Made by a program: the position numbers and the translations under genes
The notes under the pieces: model-generated
The model's input: the letters and a program-made list of their open reading frames with translations, nothing else
Databases searched by the model: none
Told to the model about the DNA's origin: nothing
Shown: positions 1-5,188 of the stretch, piece after piece
How the letters are laid out: each line of letters begins with the position of its first letter
How positions within the stretch are numbered: position 1 is the stretch's first letter
Assembly: GCA_031265015.1 (NCBI GenBank)
Contig: JAISDG010000043.1
Span: 1-5,188, forward strand
Source of the DNA: Spirochaetaceae bacterium
GTDB taxonomy: Bacteria > Spirochaetota > Spirochaetia > Treponematales > Breznakiellaceae
Length of the DNA: 5,188 bases
Direction of reading: 5' to 3'

Positions 1-369
1 GGGATCGTCTCGTCGGCTTCCATGCTGGTTCCCCAGCTGGATAACGTAACAAGCCTTACCCTGTGGCCTGAGGACAATCCCGATGAGTTCCAGGAAAAGC
101 TGGAAGCGGCGGTTAAGGCCGCCGACACCGGAGACGGGGTGTTTATCCTGGCGGATATGCTGGGGGGAACCCCCGCCAACCGGGCTATGTACTGCATCGG
201 GGAAAGGGTCAGAATGATGACAGGGCTGTCGCTGCCCATGTTGTATTCCCTTATCAATATCCGGGAAGAAACAAGCGATCTGGAAGCGCTGGCCCGGGAC
301 GTCATGGCCGAGGCAAAGGATGCCATGGTCGACGTAAACAAAATGATTTCCTCCAAAGACGGGGAATAA
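1..369 (+). CDS. PTS mannose/fructose/sorbose-family EIIA component, 5' truncated by window edge
   Basis: This is the phosphocarrier domain that takes phosphate from HPr and hands it to EIIB in mannose-family sugar phosphotransferase systems; it is cytosolic. The reading frame is open from base 1 without a stop. The first ATG in view (22) is internal, because the residues before it (GIVSSAS) fit the helix that follows the active-site loop in this family. About 14 N-terminal residues, including the phosphorylated His near position 10, therefore lie upstream. The family hallmark DMLGGTP is encoded at 154-174, and a TGLSLPML segment follows, as expected after it. The 122 residues visible plus the missing part match the usual length of roughly 135-145. 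The stop is followed after 13 bp by the EIIB gene, so the two form one operon. The family call is strong; the sugar specificity cannot be read. Confidence 0.92.
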   Translation, partial: GIVSSASMLVPQLDNVTSLTLWPEDNPDEFQEKLEAAVKAADTGDGVFILADMLGGTPANRAMYCIGERVRMMTGLSLPMLYSLINIREETSDLEALARDVMAEAKDAMVDVNKMISSKDGE

Positions 370-370
370 C

Positions 371-375
371 GGGAG
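371..375 (+). promoter_or_regulatory. Ribosome binding site of the EIIB gene
   Basis: GGGAG sits 7 nt before the ATG at 383, inside the 13-bp gap after the EIIA stop. It supports that ATG as the start and independent initiation of EIIB within the shared transcript. Confidence 0.6.
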
Positions 376-382
376 CGCGGTA

Positions 383-871
383 ATGATCAAGCATTTACGG
401 ATTGATAACCGGTTGATCCACGGTCAGGTAGCGGTGGCGTGGCTCAAATACATCAGCGCCAAGGCTATTATTGTCTGCAACGACAAGGTGGCTTTGGATC
501 CCATACAAAAAATGGCTCTGCCTTTGGCGGCCAGGGGATCCAACGTGCTGGTGTTAAGCATTGCGGACACCCTGAAATACGAGAAGGAACACCAGGACGA
601 AAATATCTTTGTCATTGCCAAATTTCCCCAGGATGCCCTGGCTGTTCTTAACGCCGGCGTCAAGGTCCAGGAAATCAATGTGGGAAACGCCGCTCCCATC
701 GCGGGGACCAAGTATGTCATGGTCACCAAGTCCATCGCCGCTACCAAAGAAGATGCCGCCGTGTATCAGCAGATAGCGGAGAAGAACGGCGGTAAGCTTA
801 CTTCCCAGATCATGCCCCAGAACGAGACGTCGGATTTTTTGGCGGCCTTAAAAAAGGCAAAGTTATTGTAA
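383..871 (+). CDS. PTS mannose/fructose/sorbose-family EIIB component
   Basis: EIIB accepts phosphate from EIIA and phosphorylates the sugar as it enters through the membrane EIIC/EIID complex. The 162-residue protein is full length for the family (about 160). The N-terminal signature RIDNRLIHGQV spans residues 6-16, with His13 as the phosphorylated residue. Other family-typical segments are the CNDKVALDPIQKMAL stretch (32-46), the INVGNA motif (98-103) and the QIMP segment near 142-145, which corresponds to the conserved Q-x-VP region late in the fold. There is no membrane segment, as expected for a soluble subunit. It directly follows EIIA and is followed by a probable terminator, so the partner EIIC and EIID genes are either upstream of the window or elsewhere. 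The sugar (mannose, fructose, sorbose, an amino sugar) cannot be deduced from this subunit. The family assignment is firm. Confidence 0.96.
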   Translation: MIKHLRIDNRLIHGQVAVAWLKYISAKAIIVCNDKVALDPIQKMALPLAARGSNVLVLSIADTLKYEKEHQDENIFVIAKFPQDALAVLNAGVKVQEINVGNAAPIAGTKYVMVTKSIAATKEDAAVYQQIAEKNGGKLTSQIMPQNETSDFLAALKKAKLL

Positions 872-892
872 CAGCCAGGGAACGCTGCTTTC

Positions 893-947
893 TACCCCGG
901 CAGAAAATAAGGCCCAAAGAGGCCCTGTTTGTCCGGGGTATATTTTT
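893..947 (+). terminator. Probable rho-independent terminator ending the EIIA-EIIB transcript
   Basis: A perfect 8-bp inverted repeat, TACCCCGG (893-900) and CCGGGGTA (933-940), is followed directly by TATTTTT (941-947). The 32-nt interval contains further complementarity: CAG (901-903) with CTG (925-927), and GGCC (911-914) with GGCC (921-924). The RNA would thus fold as one long nested stem. It begins 21 nt after the EIIB stop, the usual place for a terminator. The interior spacing is longer than in a minimal terminator, which lowers confidence somewhat. Confidence 0.65.
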
Positions 948-973
948 GTATTGCTCTGTTTGCGGCGCTTAAT

Positions 974-981
974 AAGGAAGG
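974..981 (+). promoter_or_regulatory. Ribosome binding site deciding the start of the membrane-protein gene
   Basis: AAGGAAGG lies 10 nt before the ATG at 992. The alternative in-frame TTG at 929 has no such site and falls inside the terminator stem region, so the ATG at 992 is preferred. Confidence 0.6.
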
Positions 982-991
982 CTCCAGGAAT

Positions 992-1609
992 ATGCAGGTT
1001 TATATTGCCAGGGTATTGAACGCCCTTTTACTGCTCTTTTCCGCGGTAATCGTTATTCTCTTTGCGGGAATTTTTGTCGCTTCCCGGTTTTTTCCCGGGT
1101 ACCTGCGTTGGCATATTCTGGTCTTTGCCGTAACGGCCGTGGCCCTGACCCTGTTTTACCGTTATCTTGAAGAGAACTGGGACAAGCGGGTCATTTTACG
1201 AATGGCCCGGGAAGGCAAAATCGGCCTTATGCATATAAACGGCGGAAAGCGGCTTATGGCCCTGCGGGATACCGCTTTCAGGCACTACTGGATCTATGAG
1301 CTGGAAGGGGAACTGTATAACGCGAACCACGAAAAACTGGCGAAAACCTTTCAGGAAAAAATGAATTCCGCCACGGAGGATGTACCCTCCGGTTTCGTTT
1401 ATGTTACCTACGACGAACAGAAACCCGCCCAGATTTTTATTATCCCCAACGCGATGATAGGCGGCCTTCCCAATCTTATGCCCATAGTCAAGGGCTATGA
1501 AAAGAATTCCGCCATCCCCATCCGTTACCTGGACGCCCATTATAACAGGGGAATGGTACTGAAAACCTACCGGGAAGCCATGGCGGATTATAAGAAGGCC
1601 CAAACATAA
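992..1609 (+). CDS. Two-helix membrane protein of unknown function
   Basis: I do not recognise this 205-residue protein. Two hydrophobic segments are clear: about residues 8-30 (rich in L, V, I and F) and about 40-56, separated by a short loop with Arg32 and Arg39. A soluble region of about 150 residues follows, opening with the charged stretch RYLEENWDKR. The basic residues after the second helix suggest that both ends face the cytoplasm. The soluble part has a mixed alpha/beta look, with the hydrophobic strands FVYVTY (135-140) and QIFIIPNAMI (147-156), then a G-G-L-P-N-L-M-P turn (157-164). No catalytic motif, cysteine pair or nucleotide-binding loop is visible. The first helix has no obvious cleavage site, so it reads as an anchor rather than a signal peptide. 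The ATG at 992 is chosen because of its ribosome binding site; a TTG 63 bp upstream would overlap the preceding terminator. The gene stands between a terminator and a second hairpin, so it may be a single-gene unit. Its neighbours do not reveal a role. Confidence 0.8.
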   Translation: MQVYIARVLNALLLLFSAVIVILFAGIFVASRFFPGYLRWHILVFAVTAVALTLFYRYLEENWDKRVILRMAREGKIGLMHINGGKRLMALRDTAFRHYWIYELEGELYNANHEKLAKTFQEKMNSATEDVPSGFVYVTYDEQKPAQIFIIPNAMIGGLPNLMPIVKGYEKNSAIPIRYLDAHYNRGMVLKTYREAMADYKKAQT

Positions 1610-1617
1610 GCGTCGTA

Positions 1618-1640
1618 TGCGGCCGTAGGGCCGCAGTATT
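1618..1640 (+). terminator. Short GC-rich hairpin after the membrane-protein gene, possible weak terminator
   Basis: TGCGGCC (1618-1624) and GGCCGCA (1629-1635) form a perfect 7-bp stem around a GTAG tetraloop, starting 9 nt after the stop at 1607-1609. The following bases, GTATT, give only a poor T-tract, so termination would be leaky. It may instead be a processing or stability element between this gene and the downstream gene set. Confidence 0.4.
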
Positions 1641-1656
1641 TAAGTAAACGGGAAAT

Positions 1657-1660
1657 GGAG
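1657..1660 (+). promoter_or_regulatory. Ribosome binding site of the oxidoreductase gene
   Basis: GGAG lies 4 nt before the ATG at 1665, and a purine-rich stretch (GGGAAATGGAG) extends upstream of it. The spacing is short, but this is the only good site, and the resulting N-terminus places the Rossmann glycines where the family expects them. Confidence 0.45.
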
Positions 1661-1664
1661 TTTC

Positions 1665-2669
1665 ATGAAGATAGGAACGGTGGGAACCAATTTTATTGTG
1701 GACACCTTTATTGAGGCGGTCCGTAAAACGGGAAAGGCGGAAATAGCCGCCTGTTATTCCCGGCAGCCGGAAACGGCCGCCGCGTTTGCGAAAAAACACG
1801 GCGTCCCAAAATTGTATACCGGCAGGGACGCTTTTTTACAGGACGGAGACCTGGACTGCGTTTATGTGGCGGCCCCCAACGCCCTCCACTATGGGTGGGC
1901 CCGGGATGCCCTGACCGCGGGACGGAGCGTTATCTGTGAAAAGCCCTTTGTTTCCAACGCGGCGGAACTTGAAGATCTGGCTGCCCTGGCAAAGGAAAAG
2001 CGGCTCTTTTTGTTCGAAGCCCTCACGGTGCCTCATCTGCCCAATTTCCGCCTTATCCGGGAAAAGCTTTCCGCCGTCGGCGCCGTCCGTTTTGTACAGC
2101 TGAATTTTTCACAGTATTCCAGCCGTTACGGCGCTTTCCTGGCGGGAAAAAATCCCAACCTTTTCAGTCCTGATTTTTCCGGCGGCGCGCTGATGGATCT
2201 TAATTACTACAATCTGTGTTTTATTTTGAGGCTCTTCGGGGAACCGGAGGAGCTGCGGTATTTTGCCAACAAGGCCGAAAACGGCATAGACCTCTCCGGC
2301 CTGCTGGTATTGCGGTACGGCGGTTTTATCGCTTCCGCTGCGGCTACCAAAGACAGCGACAGCAGTAATTTTGTGCAAATCCAGGGAGAAAAAGGCTACA
2401 TTGTTTCCCGGTCCACCGCCAGCAATCTCCGCGGCGGTTTTGACCTGGTAACCCGGGCGGCCGGCGCCGCGCCCGGGGAAGAACATTTTAACGCCCAGGA
2501 AAGCGAGAACGTGCTTGTGTATGAAGTTGAAGACTTTATCCGGGAATATACAGCGGGCGATCCCTCCTCTTCCCGGGAGGCCCTGACGGACAGTATCATC
2601 GCGGCCCGCTGGATGGACAGGGCCCGGAAAGACGCCGGCATAGTCTTTGCGGCAGACAAGCGGACATGA
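1665..2669 (+). CDS. Gfo/Idh/MocA-family NAD(P)-dependent oxidoreductase
   Basis: This cytosolic dehydrogenase family oxidises or reduces hydroxyl groups on sugars, inositols and related compounds using NAD(P). The 334 residues are a normal length. The N-terminal Rossmann domain opens with GTVGTNFI (4-11), the dinucleotide-binding turn. It continues with a strand ending in YSR (31-33), VYVAAPNALH (66-75), and the family signature CEKP (91-94), where Lys93 is the conserved catalytic/cofactor lysine. The C-terminal alpha/beta domain carries SGGALMDLNYYN (172-183). Tyr182 aligns with the catalytic Tyr of dihydrodiol-dehydrogenase-type members, where many other members have a His. A VQIQGEKGYI segment (237-246) matches the usual late strand. 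The stop codon overlaps the next gene's start (ATGA, 2666-2669), so the two are translationally coupled. No promoter is evident in the 55 bp upstream. From memory, the YYN-type segment resembles a subfamily common in Firmicutes. The substrate is unknown. Confidence 0.93.
   Translation: MKIGTVGTNFIVDTFIEAVRKTGKAEIAACYSRQPETAAAFAKKHGVPKLYTGRDAFLQDGDLDCVYVAAPNALHYGWARDALTAGRSVICEKPFVSNAAELEDLAALAKEKRLFLFEALTVPHLPNFRLIREKLSAVGAVRFVQLNFSQYSSRYGAFLAGKNPNLFSPDFSGGALMDLNYYNLCFILRLFGEPEELRYFANKAENGIDLSGLLVLRYGGFIASAAATKDSDSSNFVQIQGEKGYIVSRSTASNLRGGFDLVTRAAGAAPGEEHFNAQESENVLVYEVEDFIREYTAGDPSSSREALTDSIIAARWMDRARKDAGIVFAADKRT
2666..2669 (+). promoter_or_regulatory. ATGA stop/start overlap coupling oxidoreductase and hydrolase translation
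   Basis: The ATG of the downstream gene (2666-2668) overlaps the TGA of the upstream gene (2667-2669). Only a weak GCGG-like sequence precedes it, so the hydrolase probably depends on terminating ribosomes from the oxidoreductase gene, giving linked expression of the two proteins. An in-frame ATG two codons later (2672) is a possible alternative start. Confidence 0.6.
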
Positions 2670-4039
2670 AAATGGGGTTTTCCCGGCGGGACATTACGCC
2701 GGATTTTCCGGTTCCCCTGGCGGGGTACCTGGTAAGCCGCGTGTCCCGGGGGGTACACGACAGGCTCTACGCCAGGGCCTTGGCTTTTGACGGCAGGGAA
2801 GCTTCCGGACCGGTGGTGCTGCTTCAGCTGGATCTGCTTAACCTGGACAGTATCTGCATGAACCGGATCCATGAAGGGATCGCCGCTTTCGGCCTGCGTA
2901 AAGATCAGCTCCTGGTCTGCGCCATCCATACCCATTCCGGCTTTGGCGGTATTTTTGATCCCGGTAAAGGCATAAACCGGGAACTGGAACCCCTGCTGGG
3001 AGCCCCCGATCCCCGGCTGGCCGATTTAGTCGTCCGGGAAAGTCTTTCCGCCGTGGAGGAGGCCCTGGCGGAACGGGTAGAAACCATGGTGAGGATCCGC
3101 AGGGGCGTTCTTGAGGGGCTGGGGACCAACCGGCACGATCCGGATCTGCCCTGCGATAAAAGCCTCCTGCTTATCGAGTTCTGCCGCATGGATTATAAAA
3201 AAATCCTTCTGTACAGCACAGGCTGTCATCCAACGGTGCTGAACGGGGAAAATCTTCTTTTAAGCGCCGACTTTGCCGGCGCGGTAGCGGGAAAACTGGA
3301 AAAGTCCGGCCCGGATCCTTCACCGCCTGCGGAGTTTTCCCTGTCCGGAAAACCCGGAGGGGATGTTTCCGGCAGGCCTGACGGCTATGATCTGGTTATT
3401 TTTATCAACGGCGCCGCGGGAGATATGAGTACCCGTTTTACCAGAAACGAAAGCAGTTTTGCGGAATGCGGCCGGTATGCGGACCTTATCCTCGGGGCAA
3501 TCGAAGGCCTCAAAAAGGGCGTTTTTTTGCCGCTGGAAAGGGTTACATTGCGTTACCATACGGCCGGTCTTTGCCGGGCAACAATACAGGACGAAAAAAA
3601 TGCCGAAGAGCGGCTGAAAGAATCCCGGCAAACCCTGGAAACCCTGCGGCAAAAAGAAGCTTCCCCAAAAGAAATCCGCCGGGCCGAATCCTTTGTGGAA
3701 GGAGCGCAGATTAATCTGCTTACGTCCCGCCATGCAAAAGGCCATGCCGGATTAAACAGCGAAACCGGCTGTACCGGCGGGGAAGAAATCCCGGTTGAAA
3801 CCGGTATACTGCGCATCAATGCCAGCGTGATTGTCTGTGTTCCCTTTGAACTGTTTTCGACCCTGGCGCTGATGCTGAAACGGGAAAAGCAGGCGGATGT
3901 TTTTGGCTACGCCAACGTACTGCGCGGTTATCTGGCGGACCGGGAGTCCTACGACAATATGGAGTACGAAGCGCTGTCCAGTGAATTTAGACGCGGCGAA
4001 GGGGAGCGTTATATTGAACTTGTGACGGCATTGTTGTAA
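2666..4039 (+). CDS. Neutral/alkaline ceramidase-like zinc hydrolase (N-terminal-domain type), cytosolic
   Basis: The 457-residue protein resembles the catalytic domain of neutral ceramidases, zinc amidases that hydrolyse the N-acyl bond of ceramide. Seen in order: DITP with PLAGY (9-21), VHDRLYARAL (30-39), HTHSG (88-92, the zinc-binding loop), GCHPTVL (186-192, a further His ligand), INGAAGDMSTR (247-257), VPFELF (392-397, candidate Glu395 ligand), and a terminal GYANVLRGYL...Y segment (414-429) typical of the family end. In known ceramidases the nucleophilic Ser lies in a GDxSP motif; here it is GDMST, so Ser255 is kept but the Pro is Thr. The protein lacks a signal peptide and the C-terminal immunoglobulin-like domain of secreted ceramidases, so it should be cytosolic. 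Residues about 306-348 form a highly charged helical, perhaps coiled-coil, insertion. It is coupled to the oxidoreductase by ATGA and followed after 13 bp by the HAD gene. That setting suggests an amide-containing sugar substrate rather than ceramide, but this is inference. Confidence 0.85.
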   Translation: MKMGFSRRDITPDFPVPLAGYLVSRVSRGVHDRLYARALAFDGREASGPVVLLQLDLLNLDSICMNRIHEGIAAFGLRKDQLLVCAIHTHSGFGGIFDPGKGINRELEPLLGAPDPRLADLVVRESLSAVEEALAERVETMVRIRRGVLEGLGTNRHDPDLPCDKSLLLIEFCRMDYKKILLYSTGCHPTVLNGENLLLSADFAGAVAGKLEKSGPDPSPPAEFSLSGKPGGDVSGRPDGYDLVIFINGAAGDMSTRFTRNESSFAECGRYADLILGAIEGLKKGVFLPLERVTLRYHTAGLCRATIQDEKNAEERLKESRQTLETLRQKEASPKEIRRAESFVEGAQINLLTSRHAKGHAGLNSETGCTGGEEIPVETGILRINASVIVCVPFELFSTLALMLKREKQADVFGYANVLRGYLADRESYDNMEYEALSSEFRRGEGERYIELVTALL

Positions 4040-4052
4040 ACTTAAAGATGAA

Positions 4053-4892
4053 ATGCCCCTTGATATAATTGCCTTTGATTTGGACGGCACGACCCTTTCC
4101 AGCAGCAATATGATCAGTGAAGCGAATCTTGACGCCCTTAAGAAAGCCCATGGCAGCGGGGTCCGCCTTGTTCCCTGCACAGGCCGTTCCATGTATGAAC
4201 TTCCCGGCGAACTGAACGCCCTTATTGACGAGCTGGGGTTTAGCGTTTTTCCCTATATCATCACCGATAACGGCGCCCAGGTATACGATTTGCCGAAACG
4301 GAAACTGCTGTATACCAAAGATATCCCGGAAAAAAGGGCTTTAAAAATTTTATCGGAAGGACGCAGGCGGCTTGCCATAACCTACGGCAGTTTCGGAATT
4401 ATGGGCGCCGCTGATAATCAGGGAATAGTCTGGGAAGCGGAAGAAGCGGCTGTATTTGTTCGGGAATACGGGCGGAAATGGAATCTGCCCGCCGCTAACC
4501 TTGAAGAGCTGATAAAATGGAACTGCGGGGTGGTTAAAATATCCATGAATTTTGCCGACGCCGGTGAAAGCAAAAGGTGCTTTGAGGAATTTTCTTCCTG
4601 GCCCGGCCTTGCCCTGTCCTCGTCCTCCGTTGAAAATATCGAGTTTATGCAGGAAGGAATCAGCAAAGGCGAAGCCCTTACGTTTATTTCCGGGCATCTG
4701 GGAATACCCCTTTCCAGAATCATGGCCATCGGGGATAACCACAACGACATGGAGATGATTACCATCGCGGGATTCGGGGTTGCCATGGGGAATGCGGTTC
4801 CGGAACTAAAGGAAAAGGCCCGCTGGGTTACCGCCGCCAATGATGAAGACGGCCTGGCCCGGGCCATCGAAAAAATGTTCGCCGAATTTTAG
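4053..4892 (+). CDS. Cof-type HAD-IIB family phosphatase
   Basis: Members of this family are Mg-dependent cytosolic phosphatases that mostly act on sugar phosphates, nucleotides or cofactor phosphates. All four HAD motifs are intact in the 279 residues: motif I FDLDGT (8-13, nucleophile Asp9 and acid/base Asp11), motif II CTGR (42-45), motif III Lys205 in ISKGEAL, and motif IV GDNHND (227-232). The ITDNGAQVY segment (70-78) after motif II and the large region between motifs II and III fit the C2 cap of subclass IIB. FGVAMGNAVPELKEKA (241-256) is the standard Cof ending. The ATG at 4053 places Asp9 at the expected distance from the N-terminus, and no other in-frame ATG or GTG fits between it and the previous stop. 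No Shine-Dalgarno sequence precedes it, so translation may rely on ribosomes from the hydrolase gene 13 bp upstream. The family is certain; the substrate is unknown, with a sugar phosphate the best guess from context. Confidence 0.94.
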   Translation: MPLDIIAFDLDGTTLSSSNMISEANLDALKKAHGSGVRLVPCTGRSMYELPGELNALIDELGFSVFPYIITDNGAQVYDLPKRKLLYTKDIPEKRALKILSEGRRRLAITYGSFGIMGAADNQGIVWEAEEAAVFVREYGRKWNLPAANLEELIKWNCGVVKISMNFADAGESKRCFEEFSSWPGLALSSSSVENIEFMQEGISKGEALTFISGHLGIPLSRIMAIGDNHNDMEMITIAGFGVAMGNAVPELKEKARWVTAANDEDGLARAIEKMFAEF

Positions 4893-4895
4893 CGG

Positions 4896-5168
4896 TCAGG
4901 CTGCCGGCGAAAAATTGTTTTCCGCCAGGAACGCCTCCACCGCCGCGGCGGCCAGGTCTTCGTCTTCCCCTGAAAAGGTCATAGTTAGTTCCTGCCCCTG
5001 TTTCAGGGTCAGGGCCATGACGCCGATGATACGCTTGGCGTTGACCATTTTCGCCGGCGTTCCAAGCTGGATGTCGCTCTTGTACTTCGCCGCCAGTTTT
5101 ACCAGAAGTCCCGCGGGCCGCGCGTGAAGCCCCAGTTCATCGTTTATCAGATATTTGATTTCCTTCAT
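4896..5168 (-). CDS. ptsH: HPr phosphocarrier protein of the PTS, Arg in place of Ser46
   Basis: HPr is the small cytosolic carrier that receives phosphate from Enzyme I and passes it to EIIA proteins such as the one at the left of this window. The 90 residues match the family (85-90). The active site is GLHARPA (13-19), with His15 as the phosphorylated residue and Arg17 beside it. The second conserved region reads VNAKRIIGVMAL (42-53). The Ser46 of Gram-positive HPr, target of HPr kinase, is Arg here, so ATP-dependent regulatory phosphorylation at that site is impossible. The C-terminus (FSGEDEDLAAAAVEAFLAENN) is the usual amphipathic helix. The start is supported by a strong GGAGGAG site. 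The gene converges on the HAD gene with only 3 bp between the stop codons. Similar Ser-less HPr proteins occur, to my recollection, in Clostridia; this could be a second HPr paralogue rather than the general one. Confidence 0.95.
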   Translation of the reverse strand: MKEIKYLINDELGLHARPAGLLVKLAAKYKSDIQLGTPAKMVNAKRIIGVMALTLKQGQELTMTFSGEDEDLAAAAVEAFLAENNFSPAA

Positions 5169-5175
5169 CCAATAA

Positions 5176-5182
5176 CTCCTCC
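5176..5182 (-). promoter_or_regulatory. Strong ribosome binding site of the HPr gene
   Basis: On the minus strand GGAGGAG lies 7 nt before the ATG at 5168-5166. It is the best Shine-Dalgarno match in the window, consistent with the high expression usual for HPr. Any promoter is beyond the window edge. Confidence 0.8.
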
Positions 5183-5188
5183 GGCATA

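Noticed and set aside
22..24. ATG at 22 as the true start of EIIA
   Set aside because: The frame is open to base 1 and the residues before the Met fit the family. Starting at 22 would remove the whole active-site His region.
946..974. Promoter-like TTGTAT, 17-bp spacer, TTAATA upstream of the membrane-protein gene
   Set aside because: Transcription would start about position 981, destroying or abutting the ribosome binding site at 974-981, and the hexamers are weak matches.
929..991. TTG start at 929 giving a 21-residue longer membrane protein
   Set aside because: The TTG lies within the terminator stem region, has no ribosome binding site, and the extra residues are not needed for the first membrane helix. 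The ATG at 992 has AAGGAAGG before it.
3320..3745. Long antisense open frames inside the hydrolase gene, and similar ones under the oxidoreductase and HAD genes
   Set aside because: They lie wholly within well-supported genes, have no recognisable domains and no ribosome binding sites, and arise from the GC-rich codon pattern.
4851..4877. GGCCCGGGCC palindrome with an adjacent A-run as a minus-strand terminator for HPr
   Set aside because: Read on the minus strand, the T-run comes before the palindrome instead of after it, so it cannot work as an intrinsic terminator; it is also coding sequence.
1..5188. Frequent recurrence of CCGGGAA-like heptamers across the window
   Set aside because: Most instances are in frame as CGG-GAA (Arg-Glu) or similar codon pairs. 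They reflect codon preference rather than a spaced regulatory or recombination repeat.
1..5188. CRISPR array, tRNA, rRNA, insertion sequence, phage or defence genes
   Set aside because: No repeated spacer-like pattern, clover-leaf sequence, terminal inverted repeats, transposase or defence motifs were seen; nearly all bases are explained by six metabolic or transport genes.

Overview
The window is densely coding, with slightly more than half G+C by eye. It carries six protein genes: five on the plus strand and one, at the right end, on the minus strand. It looks like a carbohydrate-uptake and catabolism neighbourhood of an anaerobic bacterium. The organism cannot be fixed from the sequence. 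Codon style (frequent CGG-GAA, GCC, TTT-CCC runs) suggests a GC-moderate spirochaete such as a gut Treponema relative. The oxidoreductase and the HPr, however, resemble subfamilies I associate with Clostridia, so a Firmicutes host or transfer from one remains open.

Layout. Positions 1-871 hold the end of a mannose-family phosphotransferase (PTS) operon: a 5'-truncated EIIA gene, then a complete EIIB gene with its phosphorylatable His13. A long stem followed by a T-run at 893-947 appears to end that transcript, so no EIIC or EIID gene follows. Positions 992-1609 encode a two-helix membrane protein that I do not recognise, followed by a compact hairpin. Positions 1665-4892 hold three tightly packed genes. 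These are a Gfo/Idh/MocA oxidoreductase, a neutral-ceramidase-like hydrolase (joined to it by an ATGA stop/start overlap), and a Cof-type HAD phosphatase. Converging on this set with a 3-bp gap is a minus-strand HPr gene at 4896-5168.

How they may work together. HPr would pass phosphate from Enzyme I to EIIA and then EIIB for sugar import; the membrane EIIC/EIID must lie outside the window. The oxidoreductase, the amidase-like hydrolase and the HAD sugar-phosphatase would be cytosolic enzymes acting on a sugar or sugar conjugate. That link is inferred from neighbourhood only.

The most noteworthy points are an HPr with Arg where the regulatory Ser46 normally sits, a cytosolic ceramidase-fold protein translationally coupled to a sugar-type dehydrogenase, and an unrecognised membrane protein isolated between two hairpins. 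I see no mobile element, CRISPR array, tRNA, rRNA or defence system.
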